Source of the DNA: Leptolyngbya sp. Prado105
Lineage (GTDB): Bacteria; Cyanobacteriota; Cyanobacteriia; Leptolyngbyales; Leptolyngbyaceae
Assembly: GCA_025454375.1 (NCBI GenBank)
Contig: JALOOO010000015.1
Coordinates: forward strand, 1-39,665
Length of the DNA: 39,665 nucleotides
Reading direction: 5' to 3'
Shown: positions 8,705 to 17,598 of the stretch, piece by piece
How positions within the stretch are numbered: the stretch's first letter is position 1
How the letters are laid out: every line of letters starts with the position of its first letter
The notes under the pieces: generated by a model
Told to the model about the DNA's origin: nothing
Seen by the model: the letters and a program-made list of their open reading frames with translations, nothing else
Database searches by the model: none
Program-made: the position numbers and the translations under genes

Positions 8705-9907
8705 ATGGGTCGTGCAAAGAAAGTTGTGCTGGCTTATTCCGGGGGAGTTGATACATCCGTTTGTATTCCATACCTTAAGCAAGAATGGGGCGTGGAAGAA
8801 GTGATTACGCTAGCAGCAGATTTAGGGCAGGGCGATGAGTTAGAGCCGATTCGAGAGAAAGCATTGAGTTCGGGCGCGTCCGTTTCTCTCATTGCCGATG
8901 CAAAAGTCAGCTTTATCAAAGATTACGCATTTCCAGCAATTCAAGCGAATGCGCTTTACGAAAATCGCTATCCGCTTTCGACCGCGTTAGCCCGTCCTCT
9001 GATTGCAAAATTATTGGTCGATGCCGCCGCCGAATATGGAGCCGATGCAGTCGCGCATGGCTGTACCGGGAAAGGAAATGACCAGGTGCGGTTTGATGTC
9101 GCAATTGCAGCGCTCAATCCGGATCTAAAAGTTCTTGCTCCCGCACGCGAATGGGGCATGAGCCGCGAAGAAACGATCGCTTACGGCGAGAAATTCGGCA
9201 TTCCATCGCCTGTGAAAAAATCTTCGCCTTACAGTATCGATCGCAATTTACTTGGACGCAGCATCGAAGCAGGGCCTCTCGAAGATCCCTGGACAGAACC
9301 GCTCGAAGAAATCTATGCGATGACAAAAGCGATCGCTGACACTCCGAACGAGCCGGACTATGTTGAAATTGGATTCGACAAAGGCATTCCCGTGAGCTTA
9401 GATAGTCGCTTGCTCAACCCGATCGATCTGGTGAGCGAACTCAACGATCGAGTCGGCAATCATGGGATCGGTCGGATCGATATGGTCGAGAACCGCCTCG
9501 TTGGGATTAAATCGCGAGAGATCTATGAAACACCCGCATTGCTCGTTTTGATTCAAGCCCATCGGGATTTAGAAAGTCTGACTCTGACTGCAGATGTGAC
9601 GCACTACAAGCGTGGGATTGAAGAGACTTACTCTCAGATGATCTATAACGGTTTGTGGTACAGCCCCTTGAAAGGTGCATTAGATGCCTTTGTGCAGCAA
9701 ACTCAGGAGCAAGTGAGCGGGACGGTTCGAGTGAAATTGTTCAAGGGTAATTCCACGATCGTCGGACGCAAATCTGAGCAATCTCTCTACACCCCCGACC
9801 TAGCAACTTACGGAGCAGAAGATCAATTCGATCACAAAGCTGCGGAAGGCTTTATCTATGTCTGGGGCTTGCCGACTCGCGTCTGGTCGCAGTTACACCG
9901 CAAATAA
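8705..9907 (+). CDS. argG: Argininosuccinate synthase
   Basis: This 400-aa protein, full length for the family, joins citrulline and aspartate with ATP in arginine synthesis. The ATP pyrophosphatase P-loop AYSGGVDTS is at 10-18. Also visible are [24 protein letters not shown] and the [15 protein letters not shown] segment that contacts citrulline and aspartate. The upstream in-frame extension is rejected because [14 protein letters not shown] is the family N-terminus and a GAGAG site precedes this ATG. A strong hairpin 64 bp after the stop ends the unit. Confidence 0.97.
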   Translation: MGRAKKVVLAYSGGVDTSVCIPYLKQEWGVEEVITLAADLGQGDELEPIREKALSSGASVSLIADAKVSFIKDYAFPAIQANALYENRYPLSTALARPLIAKLLVDAAAEYGADAVAHGCTGKGNDQVRFDVAIAALNPDLKVLAPAREWGMSREETIAYGEKFGIPSPVKKSSPYSIDRNLLGRSIEAGPLEDPWTEPLEEIYAMTKAIADTPNEPDYVEIGFDKGIPVSLDSRLLNPIDLVSELNDRVGNHGIGRIDMVENRLVGIKSREIYETPALLVLIQAHRDLESLTLTADVTHYKRGIEETYSQMIYNGLWYSPLKGALDAFVQQTQEQVSGTVRVKLFKGNSTIVGRKSEQSLYTPDLATYGAEDQFDHKAAEGFIYVWGLPTRVWSQLHRK

Positions 9908-9970
9908 GCGCATGAACTCCGTTGATCTAATCCGGCAAGGTCGCTTTTCTGGACTAGGTAAACGAAGTTC

Positions 9971-10008
9971 TTTCGGATTATGCCTGAAACATCTGGCATA
10001 ATCCGAAA
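9971..10008. terminator. Perfect 14-bp hairpin between argG and tRNA-Lys
   Basis: TTTCGGATTATGCC (9971-9984) and GGCATAATCCGAAA (9995-10008) are exact complements across a 10-nt loop. It lies after argG and also after the minus-strand tRNA, so it could end both transcripts. There is no long T-run on either strand, so it could also act as a processing or stability element. Confidence 0.65.
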
Positions 10009-10028
10009 CCTTATAAGCTATAACCTAT

Positions 10029-10099
10029 GGATGACCTGGGGCTCGAACCCAGAACCAGCGGATTAAGAGTCCGATGCTCTACCATTGAGCTAGTCATCC
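10029..10099 (-). tRNA. tRNA-Lys (anticodon CUU)
   Basis: The minus strand folds as a complete 71-nt cloverleaf. The acceptor stem GGATGAC/GTCATCC has seven exact pairs. The D arm is GCTC/GAGC, and the T arm CTGGG/CCCAG has loop TTCGAGC. The anticodon loop CTCTTAA gives anticodon CTT, which reads the lysine codon AAG. The outermost anticodon-stem pair (27-43) is T against C and does not match. No CCA is encoded. It lies divergent to cobL, 48 bp away. Confidence 0.93.
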
Positions 10100-10147
10100 T
10101 TAGTTCTCCCAACATCATATCAGGATTGCTTGGATTCAGGATAGGGT

Positions 10148-11329
10148 ATGCGTAAGTGGTTATCGATCGTAGGAATTGGCGATGATGGACTCGACGGAAT
10201 TTCATCAGTGGGTCGATCGCTGATCGATCACGCCGAAATTCTCTTTGGGGGCGATCGACATTTAGCCCTGTTGCCAACCGATGCACGCCTCAAAATTCGG
10301 TGGACTTCTCCCATTGGTCAATCCATTCAGAACCTTCTTACCTACCAAGGTCAAGCAGTCTGTGTGCTAGCGAGCGGCGATCCCATGTGCTACGGAATCG
10401 GCTCAACTTTAGCACGTCAGATTGATTTTGCAGAAATGACGATCGTGCCTGCTCCCTCTGCCTTTAGTCTTGCCTGTGCGCGATTGGGGTGGGCACTCCA
10501 AGAGGTTGAAATGCTGAGTCTTTGCGGTCGCGATCCCCATCTATTAAATGCTGTCCTGTATCCAGGTGCAAAAATTCTCGTGCTAAGTGCCGATCGACAA
10601 ACGCCTTTAATCGTTGCTAATCTCCTCAAACAACGCGGTTTAGAAAAGAGCGAAATCATTGTTCTAGAACATTTAGGAGGTTCTCAGGAACGAATAGTGA
10701 GCGGGAACTTTGAGAATTTAGCTGATCTCAATACGATCGCAATTACCTGTCCCGCTAGTTCTTTACCTGCCCGAATTCCAGGGCTTCCCGATTCTGCTTA
10801 TACCCATGATGGACAACTGACAAAGCGCGAAATTCGAGCGGTTACTTTATCGACGCTCGCTCCTCATCCTGGGCAATTGCTCTGGGATGTGGGAGCCGGA
10901 TGTGGCTCGATCGCAATTGAATGGATGCGCTCCGATCGCAGATGCCGCGCGATTGCAATTGAATCAAATCCAGATCGCCTCAAACTTATTGCACAAAATG
11001 CCAGCACGCTCGGCGTTCCGAATTTAAGAATTGTCGCCGGAAAAGCTCCGATCGCACTGCAAGATTTACCCATGCCAGACACAATCTTTATCGGAGGCGG
11101 ATTAACTGCTCCAGATGTGATTGAAACCTGCTGGCAATCGCTGCGGTCTGGGGGGCGACTGGTCGCAAATGCCGTGACCGTCGAAACAGAAGCAAAGCTA
11201 TTTCAATGGCAGAGCCAAGTCGGAGGAGAACTTACCCGCATCGCTGTGCAACGAGCAGAAGCGATCGGGAAATTTCTGGGTTGGAAAGCCATGTCGCCCA
11301 TCACCCAGTGGAGTGTAACAAAGCCTTAA
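10148..11329 (+). CDS. cobL: Precorrin-6B C5,15-methyltransferase/decarboxylase (CbiE-CbiT fusion)
   Basis: The 393-aa length matches the fused CobL enzyme, which methylates C-5 and C-15 and decarboxylates the acetate side chain of precorrin-6B in cobalamin synthesis. The N-terminal CbiE half (1 to about 200) has VGIGDDGL and SGDPMCYGIG (76-85), typical of tetrapyrrole methylases, and PAPSAFSLACARLGW. The C-terminal CbiT half has TKREIRA, then the SAM-binding motif WDVGAGCGSIAIEW near 245 and FIGGG. No other cob gene is adjacent, as is usual in cyanobacteria. Its stop overlaps the convergent downstream gene by 4 bp. Confidence 0.93.
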   Translation: MRKWLSIVGIGDDGLDGISSVGRSLIDHAEILFGGDRHLALLPTDARLKIRWTSPIGQSIQNLLTYQGQAVCVLASGDPMCYGIGSTLARQIDFAEMTIVPAPSAFSLACARLGWALQEVEMLSLCGRDPHLLNAVLYPGAKILVLSADRQTPLIVANLLKQRGLEKSEIIVLEHLGGSQERIVSGNFENLADLNTIAITCPASSLPARIPGLPDSAYTHDGQLTKREIRAVTLSTLAPHPGQLLWDVGAGCGSIAIEWMRSDRRCRAIAIESNPDRLKLIAQNASTLGVPNLRIVAGKAPIALQDLPMPDTIFIGGGLTAPDVIETCWQSLRSGGRLVANAVTVETEAKLFQWQSQVGGELTRIAVQRAEAIGKFLGWKAMSPITQWSVTKP

Positions 11330-11682
11330 TCGAGCGGGCTATAGTGACGGCAACCTTCACAAGGACCATCGGGATTCACAGCACATCGGACTAACTCCGA
11401 TCGCGCATTAAATTCACAACTTGCATCTCCCAAAAACCAACGCCCATCGACGAAACTTCGCTCGATTGGGCGTTGAGCTGTTTGGACATAGAGCGCGACT
11501 TTATGAAGTCGATAACGCCCTGACTTGAGTTGGTAGCGATGCCGACGTTCTAAAACGGCGTAAGTCTGACCCTCCAAGTCGAAATAGGCTCCAGGCTGGG
11601 GTGACCAGTCAAACTGGACATTGCCAAGAGAACGACTCGGATGAGTCAGAATAATCTCTGTCGGTAGTGAGTCTTGCTCCAT
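11326..11682 (-). CDS. Small conserved cyanobacterial protein (DUF6464-like)
   Basis: The protein has 118 aa. Recognisable family-like segments are LPTEIILTHPSRSLG at the N-terminus, TYAVLERRHRYQLKSGRYRLHK in the middle (beta-rich, basic), and a C-terminus with four cysteines in the pattern C..C..CxxC ending GPCEGCRHY. The cysteines could bind a metal. There is no signal or membrane segment. I recall this as a cyanobacterium-specific family of unknown function, and the family number is from memory. It is convergent with cobL, overlapping by 4 bp. Confidence 0.75.
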   Translation of the reverse strand: MEQDSLPTEIILTHPSRSLGNVQFDWSPQPGAYFDLEGQTYAVLERRHRYQLKSGRYRLHKVALYVQTAQRPIERSFVDGRWFLGDASCEFNARSELVRCAVNPDGPCEGCRHYSPLD

Positions 11683-11780
11683 GAAAGTGTGTTCTAGCTA
11701 ACGCATAGAGTTACTCGATGGTATCGCACTTGAGCAACGACCCGAATTGAGTTTAGATTTTGCACAGAATTGAGAAAAAT

Positions 11781-13277
11781 CTATCGCTTTCTCACTACAC
11801 CGTACCAAGGATTGACTTGCAACGCTCCACTAGGTTTGAAGACAACCTTAAAGGAGGCTGCTGATTCTGCGGGCGCGTTTGAATCGATCGGTTTACTCAA
11901 TTGCGGTAGCGGAGTATCTTTCGCAAAATCATTTGCAGGTTGGTTCTCAGGTTGGAAGCCCACGATCGTGCCATCGGGTTTAATCCGAACTCGGTAAACT
12001 AAGTCTTTATTAAACGGCGGTCTACCTTGCCAGCTTTTATCGATCGCGTCGTAAAGTTTCGGCTGCAAATTCTCAAGCGTGGCTGCATCGGTTAATTCGG
12101 TTGCAGGCGTTGCGACAGGACTCGGAGACGCAGCAGGACTTGGAGAATCGGCAGGACTTGGAGAATCGGCAACTGTTGCACTTGGAGCGGCTGAAGTCGC
12201 ATTGGCTGGCGTGACTTCAAGATTGCCTTGCGGTTTGAAGACGACGCGATACTGTGCGAGGGGTTCAGAGTTAGGAGTGCTACCACTAGGTTGACGATAG
12301 AGCAAATCTAACAGCGGCGTTTGTTGGGCTGCTTTTTCGAGAGCGGCTGGCGTTTCAGCTTTGAAGCCGACAATATCACCGTTTTTCGCAACCCCAATTC
12401 GATAGGCTAATTCTTCTGTAACGGCAGATTGCGTTGTCCATCTGTCACGAATTTGAGCCGTGACACGATCGCCTAATGTTCTTAATTCCGCAGCGTCGGT
12501 AATGGCAGGGGCTGCATTTAGTGCAGTTTCAAGTTGAGCGAGATCAGGACTCGGCGACGCAGTTGGAGCAGCAGCAGCAGTTGGAGAGGCGGCAGGGCTT
12601 GGGCTAAGGGTTGGACTTGGACTCGGAGAATTATTAGCAACGGCTGCTGGACAATCGGCTGCGCCAGGGCTGAGACATTCTGGCGTTTTGACCCGCATCG
12701 TGGGCAGAGAGAAGAAGGCGATCGCTGCCAGTGCCAAACCTGAAACCCCGATCGAAGCCGGAACGACTTGTTTTGCCATCTGCTCACCGGATCGAGCATA
12801 TCGCTTCGGAACCGGGGAAAGATTCAACGACCAGAAAGGCAAGGTTTGCGTATCTGCGACAAATTGATCGATCGCTTCAACGAGATCAAACAATTGCACG
12901 GTCGTTAGATTGACGGATCGTTCTTCACTTGCCGGATTATTGGGATCTTTCTCGATGCTGATTCGATGATGAGCGCGATCGAGACGTTCTAATTTGACAA
13001 ACGAAGGACGATCGCTATAAGTATGACGCGGCAGATGCACGCCACTGAGAAACTCCTGAGCGTACAAACTCACTGCTGTAACGAGACTTTCAAAGAATTC
13101 ACGTCCACCTTTGAGCGGGGTGTCTTGTCCGGGGAGATGACATTCTGCATTAATCAGCAGCGACATCACCGGGCGAATATCAGTCTGCCCTGTTGCAGTT
13201 GGATCAGATAACCCCTCTAAAATTAACGTGCAATTCGGCAAGCTATATTGCCGTTGTAGCGTCATTGCATTCGTCAT
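11781..13277 (-). CDS. DUF4335 family membrane protein with duplicated C-terminal domain
   Basis: The protein has 498 aa. The N-terminal about 165 residues (from YSLPNCTLILEGLSD) are the DUF4335-type domain. A membrane helix lies at about 171-191. Beyond it come a (SP)n/A-rich linker (about 203-244), a globular unit (about 249-360), a second SPSP linker and a second related unit (about 400-497). Both units share the pattern (V/I)xxxGxIVGFxxE, then xxVVFKPxGxLxV, so they arose by duplication. Function is unknown; the layout suggests a cytoplasmic domain with extracytoplasmic repeats. The ATG shares its A with the TAA of the upstream DUF3038 gene (TAATG), which indicates translational coupling. 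Confidence 0.82.
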   Translation of the reverse strand: MTNAMTLQRQYSLPNCTLILEGLSDPTATGQTDIRPVMSLLINAECHLPGQDTPLKGGREFFESLVTAVSLYAQEFLSGVHLPRHTYSDRPSFVKLERLDRAHHRISIEKDPNNPASEERSVNLTTVQLFDLVEAIDQFVADTQTLPFWSLNLSPVPKRYARSGEQMAKQVVPASIGVSGLALAAIAFFSLPTMRVKTPECLSPGAADCPAAVANNSPSPSPTLSPSPAASPTAAAAPTASPSPDLAQLETALNAAPAITDAAELRTLGDRVTAQIRDRWTTQSAVTEELAYRIGVAKNGDIVGFKAETPAALEKAAQQTPLLDLLYRQPSGSTPNSEPLAQYRVVFKPQGNLEVTPANATSAAPSATVADSPSPADSPSPAASPSPVATPATELTDAATLENLQPKLYDAIDKSWQGRPPFNKDLVYRVRIKPDGTIVGFQPENQPANDFAKDTPLPQLSKPIDSNAPAESAASFKVVFKPSGALQVNPWYGVVRKR

Positions 13278-13912
13278 TACTGCACTTCTCCGTCAAACAA
13301 ACTAATCCACAGCCGTTGTACACCCGAAGTTCCGGTACAGAACAATAATTGCTCTAATAAGTCGAGCGCTAATTCGTTCAGTTTCTCATCGGAACTGTAC
13401 GCCAACACTCCCGCCCGTTTGGCATTCATCCGACTGCGGTAGTGCGATCGAAATCTTTCCAAATATTCTGAGAGCCGAAAATGATGATCCGGTGACAAAT
13501 TCTTCTCACTCAGTTGTTGGTACGCTAAAAGCAGTTGCCGAATTAGCACCGTTAAGCGACGGGCTAAATAGCAAGCGACTAACACTAAAGCTTTTGCCTC
13601 AACCAAAGTGAGAGGGCGACGTTGGGCATAGCGGCGGAAAGGATTCGTCGATCGCATTCGCCAGAGTGCCACTCGATTTTTTAGGACTCCACGCAGGTCA
13701 AACTCATTTGCAACCGCCAAGATTGCTTCTGATCCCGTCAGATCTAACGCCTCGATCGCTAACAACAACAAATCAATCTGCATCCGAGTCCGGCGAGGGC
13801 ATACCCCATCTGCGACAGGCGGATCAGGCAGACTATCGAGAATAATCGGTGTGGGGGGCGTTGGCGGAGCAGGTGGGCTATTCAACTGCATTACATTCAC
13901 GGAGACACTCAT
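13277..13912 (-). CDS. DUF3038 family protein
   Basis: The protein has 211 aa and is largely helical. It has a proline-rich N-terminus (PPAPPTPPTP), then RMQIDLLLLAIEALDLTGSE, a basic region RRYAQRRPLTLVEAKALVL, and a C-terminal helix ending LWISLFDGE. DUF3038 followed by DUF4335 is a recurring cyanobacterial gene pair, and the TAATG overlap with the downstream gene supports a joint function. The function is not known. There is no signal or membrane segment. It is the first gene of the two-gene unit. Confidence 0.8.
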   Translation of the reverse strand: MSVSVNVMQLNSPPAPPTPPTPIILDSLPDPPVADGVCPRRTRMQIDLLLLAIEALDLTGSEAILAVANEFDLRGVLKNRVALWRMRSTNPFRRYAQRRPLTLVEAKALVLVACYLARRLTVLIRQLLLAYQQLSEKNLSPDHHFRLSEYLERFRSHYRSRMNAKRAGVLAYSSDEKLNELALDLLEQLLFCTGTSGVQRLWISLFDGEVQ

Positions 13913-14362
13913 TCCTTTAATTTAGTTAGTCACACTGTAGATTCGTCTGAAGCAACCTTATTTCTTAAAGGCTGAAAGACCCAGAACTGTAGAATGCTTC
14001 ATTCCATCATCGTTCACTGCTCCTAACTACGAATCACGTATGGTAAATTACGAATTTGCAAGCATTGTACCGAGAATCGACTGCGAATTCGAGGCTGAAG
14101 CCAAGCAATACGCCTAGAGAATTCTGTAAGCGAACTGAGATTTCTGCCTCCGTAGAGTTGCGGGAAATTGCAACTCATCTCGATCGATTAAATTCGATTC
14201 GACAGAATCAAAAATTTCCCAGACAGCATTACAGTCTAGCGGACTTCTCGCACGATGCTGCTCCATTTTGACAAATTTGATCCCGATTCAGCGCAGATTT
14301 TTATAAGGGAAGTGGGACAATAGATTTCATTGTTTTGCCCTGCGTTTAATTTGGTTTGGTGT
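13913..14362. other. 450-bp intergenic region upstream of psbP, with a possible frameshifted small ORF
   Basis: No recognisable gene lies here. Two adjoining plus-strand frames look coding-like. ATG at 14040 gives 25 codons ending CEFEAEAKQYA and stopping at 14115. The next frame continues from there as REFCKRTEISASVELREIATHL to a stop near 14271. A single frameshift would join them. This may be a decayed gene or chance. The region also serves as the divergent promoter region for DUF3038 and psbP. Confidence 0.3.
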
Positions 14363-14917
14363 ATGTTGAAGAATTTCAAACGAGTCGTTGCGGTTTTGCT
14401 CATGGTACTGGCACTGGGTTTGCAGGGCTGTGTGTCTGCTGGCGTGGGTGGGCTAAATAGTTTTATTGACAGCACCGACGGCTATCGCTTTCTCTATCCG
14501 AACGGCTGGCTTTCGGTCAAAGTCGCAAATGGTCCTGATGTTGTGTTTCATGACATCATCGAGCAGACCGAAAATATCAGTATGGTGATTAACCCGGTTC
14601 CTGGGAAGAAAAAACTTTCAGATTTAGGAACGCCAACTGAGGTCGGCTATCAGCTTGGAAAAAGCGCGATCGCTCCGCCGGATTCGGGGCGCACGGCTGA
14701 GTTAATCCGTGCGGATGAGCGTCAAATCGCCGATCGCACTTATTATCTACTGGAGTATTTGGTGACGTTACCCAATCAAGAGAAGCGGCATAACTTAGCC
14801 AGTGCGATTGTCTACCGCAGCAAGTTATATACGATGAATGCGTCCACTTCTGAAGCACGGTGGGAGAAAATGGCTCCACTGTTAATCAAATCTGTGAAGT
14901 CGTTCAAGGTGGATTAG
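14363..14917 (+). CDS. psbP: PsbP-like photosystem II lipoprotein (CyanoP)
   Basis: The protein has 184 aa. The signal sequence ([20 protein letters not shown]) ends in a lipobox LQGC with Cys23, so it is a lipoprotein of the thylakoid lumen side. The mature part has the PsbP-fold features [33 protein letters not shown] and a C-terminal [11 protein letters not shown]. CyanoP binds early photosystem II assembly intermediates near D2. The ATG at 14363 is preferred over the in-frame upstream codon because it begins the signal peptide. maf follows after 2 bp and is probably co-transcribed. Confidence 0.93.
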   Translation: MLKNFKRVVAVLLMVLALGLQGCVSAGVGGLNSFIDSTDGYRFLYPNGWLSVKVANGPDVVFHDIIEQTENISMVINPVPGKKKLSDLGTPTEVGYQLGKSAIAPPDSGRTAELIRADERQIADRTYYLLEYLVTLPNQEKRHNLASAIVYRSKLYTMNASTSEARWEKMAPLLIKSVKSFKVD

Positions 14918-14919
14918 AG

Positions 14920-15576
14920 ATGCCCGTTCCCTTTGTGCTTGCGTCTGCATCTCCGGCACGCAGACGACTTTTAGAGATGGCTGGGATTCCTATCATGGTC
15001 TTCGCGAGCGATTTCGACGAGTCGCAGATTCAAATTACCGATCCGGGTCAACTTGTACAGGTGCTTGCCGAGGGGAAGGCTCGATCGACGATGCGCGCTT
15101 TGTTTGATCGCCAAGCTGAATTGCCGCCTGGATTTTTTTCAACGAATCCAGGGTTGATTCTCGGCTGCGATTCCGTTTTGGCAATCGGGGGCGAAATTCA
15201 CGGTAAGCCAAAAGATCCAGATGAAGCGATCGCTCGCTGGAAAATGATGCGTGGCAATGTGGGCGAATTGTTTACAGGACATGCTTTTTTGCAGCCTTAC
15301 ACAACGGAACAAGGGGCGCTAATGCCTTATCCGCCGCTTGTGAGAACACAGGTCACGCGCGTTTATTTCGCGAATATCAGCGATCGACAGATTGAAGCAT
15401 ATATTGCCACCAAAGAACCGATGAGTTGTGCCGGATGTTTTGCCTTAGAAGGGCGGGGCGGATTATTTGTCGAGAAGCTGGAAGGTTGTCATACCAACGT
15501 AATTGGTTTGAGCTTGCCTCTACTGCGGCAAATGTTAGCAGAGCTTAAATATGACGTAACTGACCTTTGGAGGTGA
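14920..15576 (+). CDS. maf: Maf family nucleoside triphosphate pyrophosphatase
   Basis: The protein has 218 aa. It begins [18 protein letters not shown], the conserved Maf start with the SxSxRR phosphate-binding motif, followed by SDFDES, GCDSVL (catalytic Asp region), GKPKDPDEA and [20 protein letters not shown]. Maf proteins hydrolyse non-canonical or canonical NTPs to NMPs. The start at 14920, 2 bp after the psbP stop, is chosen because the upstream extension overlaps psbP and lacks family character. It is slightly longer than the usual about 195 aa because of an insert before YPPLVRTQV. Confidence 0.92.
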   Translation: MPVPFVLASASPARRRLLEMAGIPIMVFASDFDESQIQITDPGQLVQVLAEGKARSTMRALFDRQAELPPGFFSTNPGLILGCDSVLAIGGEIHGKPKDPDEAIARWKMMRGNVGELFTGHAFLQPYTTEQGALMPYPPLVRTQVTRVYFANISDRQIEAYIATKEPMSCAGCFALEGRGGLFVEKLEGCHTNVIGLSLPLLRQMLAELKYDVTDLWR

Positions 15577-15689
15577 TTAGAGTTTAAAGATTTAGTGCAT
15601 CTGGAGAAAGCGCTCCTAAACTGGAAGAACACAGAGAGACAATAGGTTAGAAATCCTACCTGAGTCCTTCAAGATTGGCTTGATTCTGC

Positions 15690-16718
15690 ATGACGTTACC
15701 TGTGAATTCTTCAAGGCTTGAGGCGCGTCCGGAGCAACGTTCTGAGATGCTCTTGCGCGATCGATATGAGGTCGGGCGATTGCTCGGGCGCGGTGGATTT
15801 GGTGTGACCTATCTGGCGCGGGATATCAGACTTCCGGGAAGTCCTCGCTGTGTGATTAAGCAACTCTGTCCCAAAGTCCAAGATCCGGCTGCCTTAAAGA
15901 AAGCGCGTCAACGATTTGAGCAAGAAGCAAGAACCCTAGCGCGATTGGGAAGTCATTCTCAGATTCCGCAATTATTGGATTATTTTGAGATTAATGGTGA
16001 GTTTTATCTGGCTCAAGAATTTGTCCGAGGTCGAACGCTGGCTCAAGATGTTCACAAGTCGGGTGTTTGGTCAGAAAAGACAGTGAAGCAGTTTCTGAAA
16101 GATTTTCTGCCTCTCTTGCATTATGTTCACAAACAGAAAGTGATTCACCGGGATATCAAACCTTCTAATATTGTGCGCTGTAAGGAAGATGGGCGCTGGG
16201 TTTTGATTGATTTTGGGGCGGTCAAGGAACGAATCGCTGCGCCGGATCATACCTATCGATCGATGGCAACGCATTTTGTAGGCACGATCGGGTTTGCGCC
16301 CCCCGAGCAGATTGCGATGCGTCCGGCTTATGCGAGTGATGTTTATGCGCTGGGTGTGACCTGTCTGTATTTATTAGCAGGACGAATTCCAAATGAGCAA
16401 GATTACGATCCCTATACAGGCGAATTGAATTGGCAAAAGATTGTGCGAGTCAGTGACTATTTCGGACGCATTCTAGAAAAAATGTTGAAGTCTTCTCTGC
16501 GCGATCGTTTCAAGTCTGCCGATGAGATTGCGAGAATTTTGGAACTAGAAGATCATTTGGAGGCATTGCGCCCTTGTTTGAGCCATCATCCGTTATCTCA
16601 GACTGAGATGGAGCCAGAAAGTCTTGAGTTTGTTTCGCCATTGGCGAGGACAGCGATCGCGATCCGAGCATGGCAAGCCCGACTCGCAGCAAGAGAAGCA
16701 CAAGATAAGAAGCACTGA
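15690..16718 (+). CDS. Soluble Ser/Thr protein kinase
   Basis: The protein has 342 aa. The kinase domain spans about 26-290, with glycine loop GRGGFG (33-38), Lys57 in CVIK, HRD at 153-155, DFG at 174-176 and an APPEQ motif (the APE equivalent) after the activation loop. All catalytic residues are present. The remaining about 50 residues form a helical tail (AIRAWQARLAAREAQ) without a membrane segment or sensory domain. It is close in sequence style to the kinase at 443-2734 (same CVIK/CVLK, IPQLL, FYLAQEF motifs), so the two are paralogues. Targets are unknown. Confidence 0.9.
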   Translation: MTLPVNSSRLEARPEQRSEMLLRDRYEVGRLLGRGGFGVTYLARDIRLPGSPRCVIKQLCPKVQDPAALKKARQRFEQEARTLARLGSHSQIPQLLDYFEINGEFYLAQEFVRGRTLAQDVHKSGVWSEKTVKQFLKDFLPLLHYVHKQKVIHRDIKPSNIVRCKEDGRWVLIDFGAVKERIAAPDHTYRSMATHFVGTIGFAPPEQIAMRPAYASDVYALGVTCLYLLAGRIPNEQDYDPYTGELNWQKIVRVSDYFGRILEKMLKSSLRDRFKSADEIARILELEDHLEALRPCLSHHPLSQTEMEPESLEFVSPLARTAIAIRAWQARLAAREAQDKKH

Positions 16719-16753
16719 TACAATCGGGGCATCGGACGCTGTTGTCATGAAAA

Positions 16754-17077
16754 ATGCGCCATCCTCAGTTAGATGAAATCTTGGCAAGACTGCGATCATA
16801 TCTCGAAGAGACGTATGGAGATCGCTTGTCGCAAGTCATTCTGTATGGCTCTCAAGCACGAGGCGATGCCCATGAAGAGTCAGATATTGATGTATTGGTT
16901 GTTTTGAAAGACTCATTTGATTTTTGTACCGAAGTCGATCTCACGAATCATTTCATTGCTGACCTCTGCTTAGACTGTGAAGTGGTAGTTTCAGTGATGT
17001 TTGCGAAGTTGCAGAAAGTTGAATCTTCTGGAATGCCGTTTTATAGAAATGTTCGGCATGAAGGAATTGCAGTATGA
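16754..17077 (+). CDS. MNT-type nucleotidyltransferase, antitoxin-like partner of a HEPN protein
   Basis: The protein has 107 aa. The minimal nucleotidyltransferase signature is complete: Gly32-Ser33 in LYGSQARGDAH and the metal-binding DID (44-46) in ESDIDVLVVL. In MNT-HEPN pairs the MNT protein is the antitoxin and may modify the HEPN toxin with AMP. The next gene starts within this stop (ATGA overlap), as is usual for such pairs. From 16,700 to 17,970 no CGATCG core is present, unlike flanking DNA, which fits recent acquisition. Confidence 0.88.
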   Translation: MRHPQLDEILARLRSYLEETYGDRLSQVILYGSQARGDAHEESDIDVLVVLKDSFDFCTEVDLTNHFIADLCLDCEVVVSVMFAKLQKVESSGMPFYRNVRHEGIAV

Positions 17078-17460
17078 CACAGGACATTAGTTCTCTTCTT
17101 CATAAGGCTCGACAAAGTTTAACTGCTGCAAAATTGCTTGCTGATGAAGGACTCTTCGAGTTTTCAGTCTCACGCGCTTACTACACAATGTTCTACATAG
17201 CACAAGCATTATTGCTGTCGCGCGAGCTTAGCTTTTCAACTCATGCAGGAGTGATAAATGCGTTTGGACTACAATTTGCCAAATCTGGCGAAATCGCCCC
17301 AGAATATCATCAAGCTTTGATCAAAGCTGAACGACTTCGATTGCAGGGAGATTACGATGTGGAACCTGAAATCTCGGCAGAGTCGTCCGAAAAGCAGATT
17401 GATTGGGCGACTCGTTTCATTCAGTTAGCAGAAGCACGCCTTGAAGGGTTAGAAACATAA
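17074..17460 (+). CDS. HEPN domain protein, probable toxin of an MNT-HEPN pair
   Basis: The protein has 128 aa and four or five predicted helices. SRAYYTMFYIAQALL (33-47) and SFSTHAGVINAFG are typical of COG1895-type HEPN proteins. The first Arg is followed by Tyr, not His, at the RX4-6H position. An alternative RX6H is R50-H57 (RELSFSTH). It is therefore unclear whether it is an active RNase. It lacks the RX4HXY motif of classical HepT, so it is related to, but not the same as, type VII HepT. It is translationally coupled to the MNT gene by ATGA. Confidence 0.85.
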   Translation: MTQDISSLLHKARQSLTAAKLLADEGLFEFSVSRAYYTMFYIAQALLLSRELSFSTHAGVINAFGLQFAKSGEIAPEYHQALIKAERLRLQGDYDVEPEISAESSEKQIDWATRFIQLAEARLEGLET

Positions 17461-17598
17461 TTCAATTTTTTAATTTAAAGGCGCGAAGAGTATCCTGATT
17501 TTCAAGAATCATATGTGTATTATTTGACGAGATACGTACTGAAGTCACCCAAGAAATGGAGAGAACAGACGTATAGATAAACCGCGATAGATTACCGT

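Noticed and set aside
12518-12799. Leu/Gln-rich frame within the DUF4335 gene
   Set aside because: An alternate reading of the Ser-Pro/Ala linker codons on the same strand.
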